DNA of 64,000 bases. Origin: Alopecurus myosuroides. Taxonomy: Eukaryota; Streptophyta; Magnoliopsida; Poales; Poaceae. The stretch lies in NCBI GenBank assembly GCA_028641055.1, contig CM054063.1:48791920-48855919 (forward strand), in the 5' to 3' direction. Below the pieces are notes generated by a model that was not told the DNA's origin, searched no databases, and was given only the letters and a program-made list of their open reading frames with translations. Made by a program: the position numbers and the translations under genes. Numbering within the stretch: position 1 is the first letter of the stretch; the number at the start of each line of letters is the position of its first letter. This document shows positions 1 through 11,409 of this stretch, one piece after another.

Positions 1-3000
1 GCAACTTAAAAGATGAATTTTACCAAACCAAAATTCACAGATCTAAAGCAACAAAATATGAACCATCTCCACTTTGTAGATATACATTTGGATGGATAGA
101 TTTGAAATGAAAAATGTTTTGGTAACAGCTACCAGAAACACCAAAATGAGCACCATTTTTATTTTACAACTCAGAATGAAGTGAGGCCAATTGCATTGGA
201 AAGCCCTTGAAATTTCCTAACAGGAGAATTTAACCTCGTTTCCAAATTCATTGTATTTTTGAAATGGCATGCATTTTGGTAAAACACCAGAGAGCACTTT
301 GGTGATTTTTATAAAATTATTAAAAATGATTTTTGATGCAAACTCAACTGGATGGTCTTGTATATGTTTAGGGCTATCAAAACCTAGAAGGGTTTAATTT
401 TTAGAGCATCCTACAAAATTTGGTGGACAGATCTTTAAAATGCATGTTTCTGCCATTTTGGCATTTTAGTTAATTAATTTGTGTGATGATATTTTTGTGT
501 TACAATATTGTTTTCTAGCATGTATAAGTTGTGTGAACTTGCTTTCTAAGTATTACTTAGCTATTTTAGCATGTTAGATTGTGTGGAATTGAGTTGAGAA
601 GAAATAGAATTTTTGTTAATAGCATTTGATTATTCTCTAGTTAATATTTGCATAGCATTTTTGAGTGATGAATTCATGTGCAAAGCACTTGGATTTTTTG
701 AGTGTATCCAGTACCATGTTGGTACTTAGTTTGTGTTGTTATCACCTCTGCTATGTTGCATTGGAATTGGTAGAAAAGCATTATTAGCTTTGTCATGACT
801 ATGAGAATGGTTATGGAAAAAGTCCCTCATGTGTGGAATTTTGACATAATCATTTGTGGTTTTGTGACCACATATTTTTGGGTTGTATCCATAGGTCCAG
901 TAGCATTTTGATAAGGTTGTTATGAGTACTTGACACCTAAAGTTTTCACATGTGTGAAAACAATAGCATGAGTATCATTACCTTGCTTATTTTAGCACCC
1001 TGTTATCTTCTGCTAGTATTGTTATTGCACTAGAAGCTTGTTTAGTCTTTTGTTAAATTTTTAGCAAGTGGACCAGAGGCATTGTGACCTCTTAATGCTT
1101 TGATATGCTAGTGGAACACCCACTGGTTTCATTGCATTTTTGGTGGAAACATTATTTCCCCCACACTAGATGTGTTTCTTTTATATATGTTTTGAGTAGA
1201 TCTTTAAATGCTTTTTAGGCTTATTGCTAGATTAATTCTCATGAAACTAGTACCATTTAGGTACTGTTATTTTGGTTATAGAACCTCTAGATACTTGGTG
1301 CTTGTGTTTGAAATAGGTTTAAAATAGAAATGCTTAAGGACTAGATTTCACACTAGGATATTCATGTATGCTTTTTGTCTTGTTTTCCCTTAGGGAAAAA
1401 TATAAATCTTTGGTGTGGAAACCAGAGGATGGAATGTCCTTGTGGCATTATTATCTTAGGGTTGTTACCTCTGATAGGTTTCCTCTTAAGTAGCATAAAA
1501 TCATGAATAACACTTGGATGACTAGGAATTAATCTCCTCACATGTGTAGCATTTTAAGCATAGTTTTTCCTTGCTTCCTAGCTATGTTTTTTTTGTGTTA
1601 TTTTGTGGTATCCAGTAGCATTTATGGTACTGGTTAGAGGAGTATTTTTCCTCTGCTAGCTTGCACACTTGTGCATAAAATTAACTAGTGTAGCCTAAAC
1701 TAGTCTAGTATTTTTCCTAAATTTTCTACTAGTATGAGTAGGAGTTTTTGGGTGCTTGTTTGTTTGTTTGTTTTGAGCACTTTTATAAAAGTGACCAGAG
1801 GCTTATTAACCTCTTGGTGAGCATATTTGCTAGTGGAACACCCACTGGTATGTTTGCCTCATGGTGGAAAATAGGCTTGACTTGTTGTCATGAGCCTTTT
1901 TCACCACTTGAGTATTTTAGCAAATTATATGTGCTAGCCATAGAGATTGTTGGGGAAGTTTTTAGACATAAAAATGTGTTTTATGTGACACCCTACTGTC
2001 TAGTAACATGTGCTCTACCCCACTGGTCCATGGTGTTCTTAACTAAAAATCATTGAATTGGCCACACATAAACGCTAGGAAAAAAGCAGACTTTTCAACT
2101 ATAGTTTTTATGCCAATTTTTCTTAAGGGAAAAATTGAGAACTTGGGTGGTACTTCTTGATTGCTTGCTGTATGTATTACTTGTAGCCTTGTTTGTCTTG
2201 TTTGGTTCTGAATGTGTGTCCTTTATTCTCTTTTTACGACGTTAGAAAACGAAGAGGAAGGAAGTGTCGGGAAGCTCTGTTTCAAGTTCCAGTCACTCCA
2301 ACAACCAGGGACACAAAGAGATACCAGGCAAGCATCCTGATTGCTTGCTGATACAATACTTACCATTATATATCATGCATGTTTTACCTCTGAAGTTTTA
2401 CCAAAACTTGATTATCAAAACTATTTTTGATGTGGAAATTACTACTATACTATATTATAGGTTACTATCATGCCAGTAGTTAAACTTGGTAATACCAAGC
2501 CCATAAGCCACCATATGGTATTTAATACCATCAAATATACTAGTCCCTAAGTGGACACCCTAAAATTGTGTTTCTACAAAACAAAGGCTTTACGGAAAAA
2601 CCCGGAGAAAAGGGCGGATCCTTGTTCTCCGGAGGAATGTGGAAGTGGTCATTTTTGAGAAAGTGGTGTTTTCAAAAATGACACATAACCTAGTCTTCGC
2701 CGGACAACTTTTACCGTACTGCCACCCTACCCCAACATGGGCAAGGGGCTTAACTTGAAGTTTGTTCTTATTAGTGTGTGCTATCTCACTTGCTATAAGG
2801 GGCGTCGTACCCTCGAACCGAATGTCGTCAAAACTCCCAATGTTGAGGCATATAAAGTGTGGGATTAATTTTCCCTCCGGATGCATTCATTGAGGCTCCT
2901 GGCTAGGCAGGGTGGGACTTGATGCCGGGGAGAACAACCTCAATCGAGAGATAGGCATATACTAGCTTGAACATAGTGGATGGTTATGATCAGATACCTG

Positions 3001-3999
3001 ATGTTTACATACTGTTGTTACAGTCCGTGGTTGTTTCACGGGAGGTGTACTGGATCTGGTGGATGTGTACACCTCTGCAGAGTACAACTTTTTCGAAGAA
3101 GCCGCGTCCTCGGATATGGACAGTTGAATGGCCATGTAGCTAGCATTGTGTCAAGGTTTTCAAAAAGAGTTTTTGAAAGGGAATTTTTGGAAAGGAAGTA
3201 TTGAACTTGTGAAGTTCGGAAAGGAATGGAAACTTATACCGTGGAGGTATCGTCGATGATGAAAAGCCAGATGATGTTATACAAAACAAAATGTTTTGCA
3301 AAGAAAACCTTTTCCACTCTAAGCAAGAATTCTGGAAACTGATTCCAAGAAGTTTTGCAAAGAGAAAATATTCTTTAACAAAGTTTTACAAAAACTCTTG
3401 TACATGTGATATCTACAAGAGAAATAAAACTATATTATTTTCTTCTGAAGTATCTTCTTCAACGAAGATACAGATTAACCTGACTGCAACTATGGTGTCA
3501 TCATATATGAACACCATTGATAGTGAACCATATTTATAGCCTACCTAATCCACCATATAAGCATATTTGCATGTTGGTAAGTGACATGATGGATGTCTTG
3601 CTGAGTACATTCAAATGTACTCATTATGGTTTCGCCCCTGGTATCTACTTATCAGATTTGGAGAAGGAGTCTCCGAAGGAGATCTACGAAGAGAAGTACG
3701 GAGTTGGCGGCTTTGCGAACTAGGATCGTCTCCGGGTCAGCAGCCTGTAGGTTAAGGCGTGACTTGGGCTCAACTACGTTGTGTTTTATTTGTCTTCCGC
3801 TGTGTTTGTTAAGTGCCTGCCCTTTTGGCAGTTGTGCTAGACTTGATCATGTGATCATTTGTGTAATACCTTTATGTATTCGTGTAATGGATGATGTATT
3901 TCTGTGTGCCAACTGTGTATGTTGTTCACGACTGATCTTTCTGGGATCGTGAATGTATGCATACGTAGGGTTTCAGACTGCCGGTCTGGGGTCCTTACA
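1..3999 (+). mobile_element. Gypsy LTR, 3' end (3' LTR or solo LTR), body off the left edge
   Basis: The stretch ends at 3999 in ...TCCTTACA, and its last ~2 kb is the inverted match of the sequence starting TGTAAGGA at 61513. It is also related to the LTRs at 21260 and 31286, sharing the blocks near the CATACATTCACGATCCC end. Those LTRs belong to a minus-strand element whose sense LTR ends in ...CTCTACA, so this copy is in plus sense with its 3' end at 3999. The base after 3999 continues a zinc-knuckle pseudogene seen uninterrupted near 37830, so 4000 onward is flank. No convincing gene lies in 1-3999; the short reading frames are AT-rich and lack domains. That the whole of 1-3999 is LTR is inferred from the ~4 kb length of the related LTR; only ~2-3999 has a second copy in this window. 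Confidence 0.7.
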
Positions 4000-5158
4000 C
4001 GCTCGCAGAGGGCTTGCTGGCTGGCTCATCGCCCGTGTCCGGTGGAGTACGAGGGCGTGGCTCCGGACAGGACCTGGACATGTGACCACCCTCGCCGCAC
4101 CGAATGCAGACGGGTCCGGTGGTGCAGTCCTTCGCCATGTGTCCCGGTTTGGTGCAAAGGATACACAGGCCCTTGTAGGCGTCGTACGTCCCGGCGCCGG
4201 CGTCGCGCTCAGCCCGTGCCGCCTTCGCCGACATCTTCTTTCCCGCCCGGCGACCTCGCGCCCTCTTCCGCTTCGGTTGCTCCCAAGGAGCTTGGTTGGA
4301 GTCGTCCTCCGCGGTGGGGATGGCGCCGTCTTCCTCGATGGGGTCGTCGGAGTCGTCGAGGTCGTCGGAGGAGACGCTGTACGGGCGTTCGCGGGTGACC
4401 TCGGAACGCAGCTCGTGCCGGGAGGGTGCCATGTCTGCGTCCGCCCCCGCCGAGTCCCCGCCGCCGCCCAAGGATGAACCGGCTAACGCATCCCTGTACG
4501 AGCGCGTGGAGCCCCCCGAGTCGCTCTCCCGGCCCCCGCGCCAGCGGTCCTCGCAGTTGCGAGGGTAGTGGTGGTCGTCGGAGAGCAGGGAGGGTGTCAG
4601 AGATATGGGGTGGGGAAGAGGAGGCCATGGCGAGCGCGCGGTGGAGGAGGAGCCGAGAAGGGTAGCCGCCGTGGCCAGCGGCGGTGGGGAGGGGTGGGCC
4701 GGAGTAGCCGGCAGCGGGAGGAGCGTGGGAGAGAGAGCACTGCCAAAGGAAGTGGTACTGCCAACGAAGCTCTAGGCCTTAGGCTCCGACGAGCAGGAAG
4801 CAACCTCATCCTCCCTAGTAGGCCCGATCGATCTCGCCTCCGCCCACCGTCCTCTCGTCCGATCTGCTTGCGTTCTGGCTCCCGTGTTCGTCCATGGTGC
4901 TAGGGTGTGCACGTGAGGTGGACGTAGAGGAAGGGCACCACATACACCAACATGAGAAGTGATACCGCGGATGTGATGTCCCGGGGAGCCGATATTGAGT
5001 TGCGAACGCACGGAGAGCCTCGAAGGAATTGTTGAGGATGAGTGGAAACATGCCGATGGTCCATCCGACGTCATTGATGGTGGGGATTGGATGGGATAGT
5101 GTTGAGGAGGAGTTTGTCTGGAAGTCTTCGCGGTCGTCGTCGTCGTCATTGATCCACA
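4000..5158 (-). pseudogene. Zinc-knuckle (CCHC) protein fragment, copy 1, cut by LTR insertion
   Basis: Reading leftward, a frame from 4471 to 3999 encodes an acidic/basic region (DDLDDSDDPIEEDG, then KRKRARGRRAGKK) followed by two CCHC zinc knuckles, CILCTKPGHMAKDC and CIRCGEGGHMSRSC. It runs straight into the LTR at 3999, so the protein is truncated there. The block to 5158 is nearly identical to 37832-38987, which carries the same protein in one longer frame. Upstream of 4471 this copy has small differences that break the frame. Zinc-knuckle proteins of this kind with a DUF4283-like C-terminal part are very numerous in grass genomes and are probably nucleic-acid binding and retroelement-derived. 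That role is inference. The 3' half presumably lies beyond the LTR element, outside the window. Confidence 0.75.
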
Positions 5159-5784
5159 TCGTGTTTTGTCCAGTCCCCACCCGAGTGAGGAGAGAAGGAG
5201 GTTGCACATCGAGCGACAAAGCAATGAGCGAGGAGGTGGCGTGTCAAGCGGCACGTCGGCGAGGGAGGAGGCGGCGCGTCCAGCGGCACCTGCCGTTGAG
5301 CCGCTCGACTTCTTCGACGTTCCTGTTATCCGGCAATGCGATGGGTAACTTCTCTCCCCCTCTCTCTCATCTCATCACCTAGTTCTTGGCTTGGATCCAC
5401 TTGGTCGGGCAGAGGATTGATTTGATGATGAGCGTCGAGTTAATAATGGATGGTGATGATCCAGTAGTTGTTCTTGTTCCTGCCTAGCTGTGATGTTACT
5501 GGTAGTAGATCAGTGTAATGCGTGAGTAGTAACACCGCGATGTAAGAAGAGGTTATGATCAAATTATCTGACGAGTAGCCTTCAGATCTGTGCAAGTATC
5601 GTTTCTGGTGGTGATGCATGATTTTTTTCTGCTCATTCAGTACTAGTACTAATCCACGGGATCCGCATAAATCTGTGGTTATTTCGGGCTGTTTTCATCC
5701 TTAAATATTGAACAACGGCATGGTAGCATGTTCCTTCTGTTGCACTGATAGTATAAATCTGCTGCACCACTTCACTCTGCTGCT
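5159..5784. other. No confident gene; possible captured exon near 5224-5346
   Basis: Homology to the second zinc-knuckle copy ends at about 5158. A GC-rich plus-strand stretch has an ATG at 5224 and a possible splice donor (ATG|GGTAAC) near 5346, followed by C/T-rich sequence, which would fit a first exon. No domain is recognisable and the alternative frames look equally open, so it is not called as a gene. The remainder is AT-richer and shows nothing identifiable. Confidence 0.3.
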
Positions 5785-6102
5785 GTAGGTGCCGCCACCT
5801 GGCGTGGGGTAACACAACATATCCCATGCTTGAAGAGTTAGGGTTTCGTAGAAGGATGGGCGGTGGTGGACTACTAGGGTTGATAGGACTCGAAGGGCAA
5901 GATTTACCCAGGTTCAGGGCCCTCCGGGAAGGTAAAATCCCCCCTTCATGTTTGTCTGCTTTGTTTTGGCCAGTAAGATCTCGATTACAATGGATTTCCG
6001 GCGTATTTTCCCTTCTCTCTCTCATTTCTGAAGTGTCCTCGTTATGACCTCCTCCCGGCCTTTATATAGGAGGTCGGGTTTCAGGAGTTCTCATACAACT
6101 CG
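5785..6102 (-). mobile_element. LTR fragment of a retrotransposon, inner part
   Basis: On the minus strand there is a TATA box at 6060-6069 (CTATATAAAG), about 270 bases of leader, and a CA-ending block (near 5797) followed by GGTGGCGGCACC, which resembles the TGGCG-type primer binding site of Tat-type Gypsy elements. The sequence appears to continue at 20101 on the far side of the hAT-like/CACTA insertion. No internal coding region of this element remains next to it. Family assignment is inference. Confidence 0.5.
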
Positions 6103-6785
6103 CCCAGGCCGGGCATAAAACCCGCTACCCGAATCCGAATCAGCCGCACCCGAACCCGAATAGCCCGAACCCGACAAACCCGAACATTGAACGGGCAAAG
6201 AATTTTGAGAACCCAAATTTATTTGTGGATCATCGGGTTTAACGTCACAGAACACATATTTCCCGAATAGCCCGAACTAAAATGTAAACTCCCGCATACG
6301 CGCATAAGGCCTAGCCCAAAAGTTCACCAAACCTAGGTTTTCTACACCCCCATGACACCTCCTGGCTCCCACGAGGGCACGAGACCACGACCCGTCCCCC
6401 TCCCCTGACGTGTCGCTCCACTCCCATTCCCAGTCACAGCCCCCCACACCCCAACCCCACTGTGGCGGCTCCCTGTCCATTATGCTCCCCCGACGTGGAG
6501 CCTTCCTTACCCCGCAGGCATACCGCCTCCCTTGCCCTGCCGGCCCGCTGCCACACACCAACCCACCGCGGTGGCGCCATGTCGTTCTGCTTCCATATTT
6601 GCACGCAATGCAGGTTGCGGGCGACGAGAAGATTCCACCGACGCAGGCGACGACGCAGACTTCTCGCCGTCCTCCTCACTTCCTCCATGGCAACACATGA
6701 TGTAGACTCGCTACCGGCCGCCTCACTTCCTCTATGGCTCCATGAGACGCAGAATCGCCACCGGCTGCCTCATTCACTAGTAGAG

Positions 6786-7115
6786 AATGGCTTATAGCCA
6801 CCAACATACTGCTGGCCAACAAGAATTTCAGTTGCCCAGCGCTAACAGCACTGGCGAACAGAAATATCTGTTCGCCAGCGCTATTAATACTACCGCTGGC
6901 GAACATTCCATCTGGTTCGCCAGCGCTAAGGCTGGGCCCCACCTGCGCGCGCTACAGCCGCTGCCTGATTTTACCGCTGGCGAACAGGGCTTGGGGTTCG
7001 CCAGCGCTACGCTCAATACTGCTGGCGAACAGGTGTTGTTGTTCGCCAGCGGTAACATGTGGGCCCAGGACGCATGTTAGCGCTGGCGAACAACAACACC
7101 TGTTCGCCAGCGGTA
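6786..7115. repeat. Left subterminal repeats of the CACTA, ending in a hairpin
   Basis: About ten copies of CTGGCGAAC or its complement occur here, usually extended to TACCGCTGGCGAACA and often arranged as head-to-head pairs. The last two pairs form a larger inverted repeat with arms 7019-7059 and 7073-7115 around a 13-base spacer. In En/Spm such motifs are bound by TNPA; binding here is inferred. Confidence 0.9.
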
Positions 7116-7578
7116 TTCTGGCAGATCTGCCATAAGTACCCCCACCACCCACTTTCCCCTCCACTCTCCCTTCTTCACCCTTGTCCCCTCTTCTCTCTCT
7201 AGCTCGAAATTATGCCTATTTCTCCACCCTCCTACTCTATTTTGAACCAACTAAATTTATTTTCGTTGGTATATATATGTTTATCTCCCTCCTAACACCA
7301 TTTCTACCCAAAATTTTCCCTCCCTAGCCATTTAGATCTAGAATTACCCCCTTTCTCTCCAAAGCTCCAAAATTCTCCGGATATCATCGTGTAGCCATCT
7401 ATTCATTTGAGGTGGGATGAATGATAATATATAATTAAATGAGTTTGTATATAAATTTTGTCCGGATACATGCGATATGCAATATGTGTGAAATTTCACC
7501 GGATTCAACAATGGTCGTGTGATGGAGACGATAAATGCATGTGTGCGCAATTTGTTGTGGAATGAAATTGAGTAGACA

Positions 7579-7822
7579 ACTATCGCCGAAATGTTGATTC
7601 ATTTCCGTCTCGGCATAGTTTGGCACTCCCTAATAACCTCCTATTTGTAGGAAGGTCATGCCGAATTTTTTCGTGAATACGACATGAAGTGAAATTTTTG
7701 ATATGAAAATGAGTTGCCACTTTGCCAGAATGTTGATTCATTTCCGTCTCGGCAAAGTTTGGCACTCCCTCTAACCTCCAATTTGTAGGAAGGTCATGCC
7801 GATTTTTTTCGTGAATATCGAA
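7579..7822 (+). promoter_or_regulatory. Two tandem copies of a leader element upstream of the transposase gene
   Basis: Two ~140-bp copies (starting about 7579 and 7720) share GAATGTTGATTCATTTCC-type cores flanked by short inverted GCCGA/TCGGC arms, then TTTGGCACTCC, then AGGTCATGCCGA. A third copy lies at 15180-15290, before the second CACTA gene. The copies sit in the presumed 5' leader or first intron: a splice acceptor (CGTGCAG) follows at about 7885. A regulatory role is inferred from position and repetition. Confidence 0.5.
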
Positions 7823-7896
7823 ATATATATATATATATTATGTTGGTTCTAATATTAATTATATATATCGGCGCGCTCTCGTGCAGGCGACATATA

Positions 7897-10800
7897 ATGG
7901 TGGTCGTTAAGAGTGAACGTGTCGTGAATAGTGACTTGAGACACGCGACAGAAGACATGTTACAAAATGGCCGCAAGGAGATACGATGTCCATGTCGAAA
8001 GTGCAAACTAGGGGGCTTGCTCAATCCCTTTACCGGAGACTTGCTCAGTCACCTCCTAAGGTATGGTTTCATGGATGGGTATAACAGTCAGTGGGTAAGT
8101 GATGATGAAGATGATGAAGTCCATGGGGCGGCGGCGGTAGGAAATGATGTGCAACAGGACAATAGCAACGATCGACTAGAACTACAGCAGGACCAACTAC
8201 AGCAGGACCAAGATCAGCCTCATGACCCCGCACATGATCATGGAGAAGATGTTGAACAAGACGTGGAAGAAGACCACGAGGACACAGGGACACCCCTAAC
8301 GGAAGTTGTGCGTGACCCTCATCTGAAAGAACTGCTTTTGAGAAAGACGACTAACTCGATATCTGCTGCTAGAGAGCAATCGAAGCTGGCGCAACTAGAG
8401 ATAGACTCGAAGACACCGTTGTATGCAGGCTGCGGTCCGGGAGAGTCCCGCCTGAGAGTGGCCCTCGATGTTCTGCAGATGAAGGCGAGATACAAATGGA
8501 GCGACATAAGCGTCGATGCAAGCCTGCAATACTGGCACGATGTCCTTCCAGAGGGCAACACCTGTCCTAAAAGTTGCGACGAGGCCAAGAAAGTCGTGTG
8601 CCCCTTTGATTTACCTCACGAAAAATACCATGTGTGCATCAACGATTGCTACATTTATCGGAAAGAGGACGCGAACAAAACCATTTGTCCAGTTTGTAGC
8701 GCCGCTCGATACAAGAAAGGGAAGAAGAAAGCTCCTCGGAAAGTTGTGTGGTACTTTCCGCTCATTCCCCGTCTGCAACGGTATTTCGCGGACCGCAAGG
8801 AAGCAGAGCTCATGCGCTGGCACGCGAAAAGGAGGAATAAAGTTTTGAAAGATCCAAATCGGAGTGAAAAAGTAATTCTGACACATCCTTCAGATGCAAG
8901 TCAATGGAAAGCAATTGACTGTGAATATCCAACGTTCGGGGCGGAGGCAAGGAACATCAGGTTCGGTGTGAGCACCGACGGACTCAATCCGTTTGGCAAC
9001 CAGAGCAGCACCCATAGCACCTGGCCCGTGTTTGTATGGATGTACAACATCCCTCCCTGGTTGTGCATGAAGAGGAAGTATATTCACATGAGTATGCTAA
9101 TTCAAGGGCCGAAACAACCAGGCAACGACATCAATCTATACCTGAAGCTGCTTAAAGATGAGCTGGACACGCTATGGGCCGAGGAAGGGGTGAACACATG
9201 GGACGCCTTCGGTGAACAATATTTCCCAATGAGAGCTGTCTTACTCTGTACGGTTCACGACCTACTCGGCTACGGATATGTGGCGGGCCAGGTGTGCCAC
9301 GGACATAACGGTTGCGTGAGGTGCATGGATGACCCCACGTTTATGCAACTTCCGAAAGATCCTGGGTCTTCGAAAACAGTTTTCGTTGGCCATCGAAGGT
9401 GGCTACCCAACAAAGACCCGTGGAGAAGGCGAGGAGACCTTTTTAACGGTGAGGATGAGCTCCGTGGACCTCCACGTAAGAGGTGCGGCGAAGAAATCTA
9501 CAATTTTCTGAATGATTGGAAGGAATGCCCAGAGCCGGGAAAGAAGCAAAAGGCGCCAAAACCGCTTCTGGATGTATGGAAGACGAGGTCGGTGTTTTGG
9601 GACTTGCCATACTGGCCCATTCTCGATACGCCTCACTGCCTTGATCTGATGCATATCACGAAGAATGTGTTTGAAAGTTTGTTTGGCACGCTGCTCAACA
9701 TGCCGGAGAGGACCAAAGACGGGGTGAAAGCAAGAAACGACCTGAAATATTTTGGTATTAGGGTAGATCTTCAGGGGGGACGCCCGGATGATGACGACGG
9801 CGATCAATCGTGTGATGAGGAGACGGATGGTCGCAAGGCCAAAAGGGTTAAGAGGAATGACTATTACTGCCCCCCCTCCTGCTTCACTCTTAGTCCGGAC
9901 GAGATCACAAAATTGATGATGTGCCTTCTCGGAGTCAAAGTCCCTAGCGGTTACTCAGGGCTAATAAGCAGATTCCTCGACGCGCAGAAACAAAAGTTTA
10001 GCGGGATGAAGTCTCATGACTATTACGTGATGATGACGCAGATACTTCCGGTTGCGATCCGCGGAATAATGGACAAACACGTCCGGGAAACCCTGTTTGG
10101 CCTCTGTAACTTCTTCGACGTTATATCTCGAAAGTCGATCACGGGGAAGCAGATCTCAAGGCTGCAGGAAGAGATTGTCGTGATACTATGCGAGCTTGAG
10201 ATGTACTTTCCACCATCATTCTTTGACATATGTGTTCATCTGTTGGTCCATATCGTGGACGATATCATCCATCTCGGGCCGTTGTTCCTGCACAACATGA
10301 TGCCGTTTGAAAGGATGAATGGGGTCATCAAAGGATATGTTCGCAACAGAGCTCGTCCGGACGGAAGCATCGTTCAGGGCTTTCTCACCGAAGAGTGCAT
10401 CTCTTTCTGCACGAATCATATGGACGTGGAGGACCCAGTTGGTCTGCCCAGAAACAAGCACATTGGCAAGCTCGATGGAGTAGGTCACAAAAATGGACGT
10501 AGAGAAGTGCATGTGGATCGGGCTTGTCGACGCACCGACTTTAACAGGGCAAACTTAGTAGCTCTCCAACACATTGACATGGTCGATACTTGGGTGGAAA
10601 AACACAAGAGCTCGATTATGAAAAAGTACAGTGAACAAGGCAAGCGGAGGACCGAAGGAGAAATAATCAGAGAGCATAACTCCACTTTCTTGCGTTGGTT
10701 TAAAGATGTGATCGTCGCTAATCCACCGCCAAGGGATTGTGCGAAAAATAAACTATTGTACGCCTTGGCACATGGCCCAGCTCCCAACCTAGCGACGTTT

Positions 10801-11409
10801 CAAGCATATCATATCAACGGGTTCACTTTCTACACAGAGGAGAAAGACAAAACTTCCGATTATCAAAACTCAGGGGTAACGATGGAATCCTACACCGGTG
10901 ACAAAAAGTTAAGATACTACGGAAGGATCGAGGAGATATGGGAGCTTAACTACTCTGGAGAGAAGGTGCCTATGTTCCGCGTCAGATGGGCTAGGATGTC
11001 GACCGTCAGAAAAGAAGACCAATACTTTACAACCATGGTTATTCCCGAAGCCGGAACCTCATCAAGCGCGAATGTCACAGCGCAAAATGAGCCATGGGTA
11101 TTGGCTAAGCATGTGTCCCAATGCTTCTTCATAACAGACCCCGCAAGGCCTAGCCGTGTTGTCGTGAGGAGAGGGAAAAGAAATATCATCGGAATGCATG
11201 GAGTCGTTGACGAGGACGAGTTCGACACGTTCGGCGACCCAAATATTGACGATGATCAAGAAGATGATGATGATAGTCATGCAACATACACAACAAGAAG
11301 AAGCAGAACTACGCTACCTAGGCATGGTCTTCCATTCAGAAGAAGAAGTCATAATGTGGGGTTAAATTATGCAACTGCGACCAAAAAAGGCAAAAAAATC
11401 AAACACTGA
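7897..11409 (+). CDS. CACTA transposase, TNP2/TNPD type, 1170 aa
   Basis: The frame is open for 1170 codons from the ATG at 7897. The upstream extension to 7840 looks like intron, with an acceptor GTGCAG just before 7886. Residues ~1-75 match the transposase-associated domain (CPCRKCK, SHLLRYGFMDGY). Around 360-520 is the TNP2 (Transposase_21) core with DGLNPF, STWPVFVWMYNIPPW and CHGHNGCVRC. Around 665-835 is a DUF4218-type region (PSGYSGLISRF, HDYYVMMTQILPVAI, PFERMNGVIKGYVRN). Around 1000-1080 is a DUF4216-type region (YYGRIEEIWEL). The C-terminus is acidic then basic. It should cut at the CACTA ends in the nucleus. No internal stop or frameshift is visible, which is notable in a decayed neighbourhood. 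Whether it is active cannot be told from sequence alone. Confidence 0.93.
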   Translation: MVVVKSERVVNSDLRHATEDMLQNGRKEIRCPCRKCKLGGLLNPFTGDLLSHLLRYGFMDGYNSQWVSDDEDDEVHGAAAVGNDVQQDNSNDRLELQQDQLQQDQDQPHDPAHDHGEDVEQDVEEDHEDTGTPLTEVVRDPHLKELLLRKTTNSISAAREQSKLAQLEIDSKTPLYAGCGPGESRLRVALDVLQMKARYKWSDISVDASLQYWHDVLPEGNTCPKSCDEAKKVVCPFDLPHEKYHVCINDCYIYRKEDANKTICPVCSAARYKKGKKKAPRKVVWYFPLIPRLQRYFADRKEAELMRWHAKRRNKVLKDPNRSEKVILTHPSDASQWKAIDCEYPTFGAEARNIRFGVSTDGLNPFGNQSSTHSTWPVFVWMYNIPPWLCMKRKYIHMSMLIQGPKQPGNDINLYLKLLKDELDTLWAEEGVNTWDAFGEQYFPMRAVLLCTVHDLLGYGYVAGQVCHGHNGCVRCMDDPTFMQLPKDPGSSKTVFVGHRRWLPNKDPWRRRGDLFNGEDELRGPPRKRCGEEIYNFLNDWKECPEPGKKQKAPKPLLDVWKTRSVFWDLPYWPILDTPHCLDLMHITKNVFESLFGTLLNMPERTKDGVKARNDLKYFGIRVDLQGGRPDDDDGDQSCDEETDGRKAKRVKRNDYYCPPSCFTLSPDEITKLMMCLLGVKVPSGYSGLISRFLDAQKQKFSGMKSHDYYVMMTQILPVAIRGIMDKHVRETLFGLCNFFDVISRKSITGKQISRLQEEIVVILCELEMYFPPSFFDICVHLLVHIVDDIIHLGPLFLHNMMPFERMNGVIKGYVRNRARPDGSIVQGFLTEECISFCTNHMDVEDPVGLPRNKHIGKLDGVGHKNGRREVHVDRACRRTDFNRANLVALQHIDMVDTWVEKHKSSIMKKYSEQGKRRTEGEIIREHNSTFLRWFKDVIVANPPPRDCAKNKLLYALAHGPAPNLATFQAYHINGFTFYTEEKDKTSDYQNSGVTMESYTGDKKLRYYGRIEEIWELNYSGEKVPMFRVRWARMSTVRKEDQYFTTMVIPEAGTSSSANVTAQNEPWVLAKHVSQCFFITDPARPSRVVVRRGKRNIIGMHGVVDEDEFDTFGDPNIDDDQEDDDDSHATYTTRRSRTTLPRHGLPFRRRSHNVGLNYATATKKGKKIKH

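Noticed and set aside
2590..2886. 98-codon minus-strand frame in the left LTR and its counterpart at 62560-62769
   Set aside because: The counterpart in the inverted copy has a different extent and no domain; LTR sequence, not a gene.
4568..4903. Plus-strand GC-rich frames across the zinc-knuckle block
   Set aside because: Shadows of, or leader sequence to, the minus-strand pseudogene; the same frames recur in copy 2 only because the DNA is duplicated.
6786..7115. Regular repeats resembling a CRISPR array
   Set aside because: Repeats alternate in orientation, spacers are not of constant length, and they lie exactly inside CACTA ends in plant DNA.
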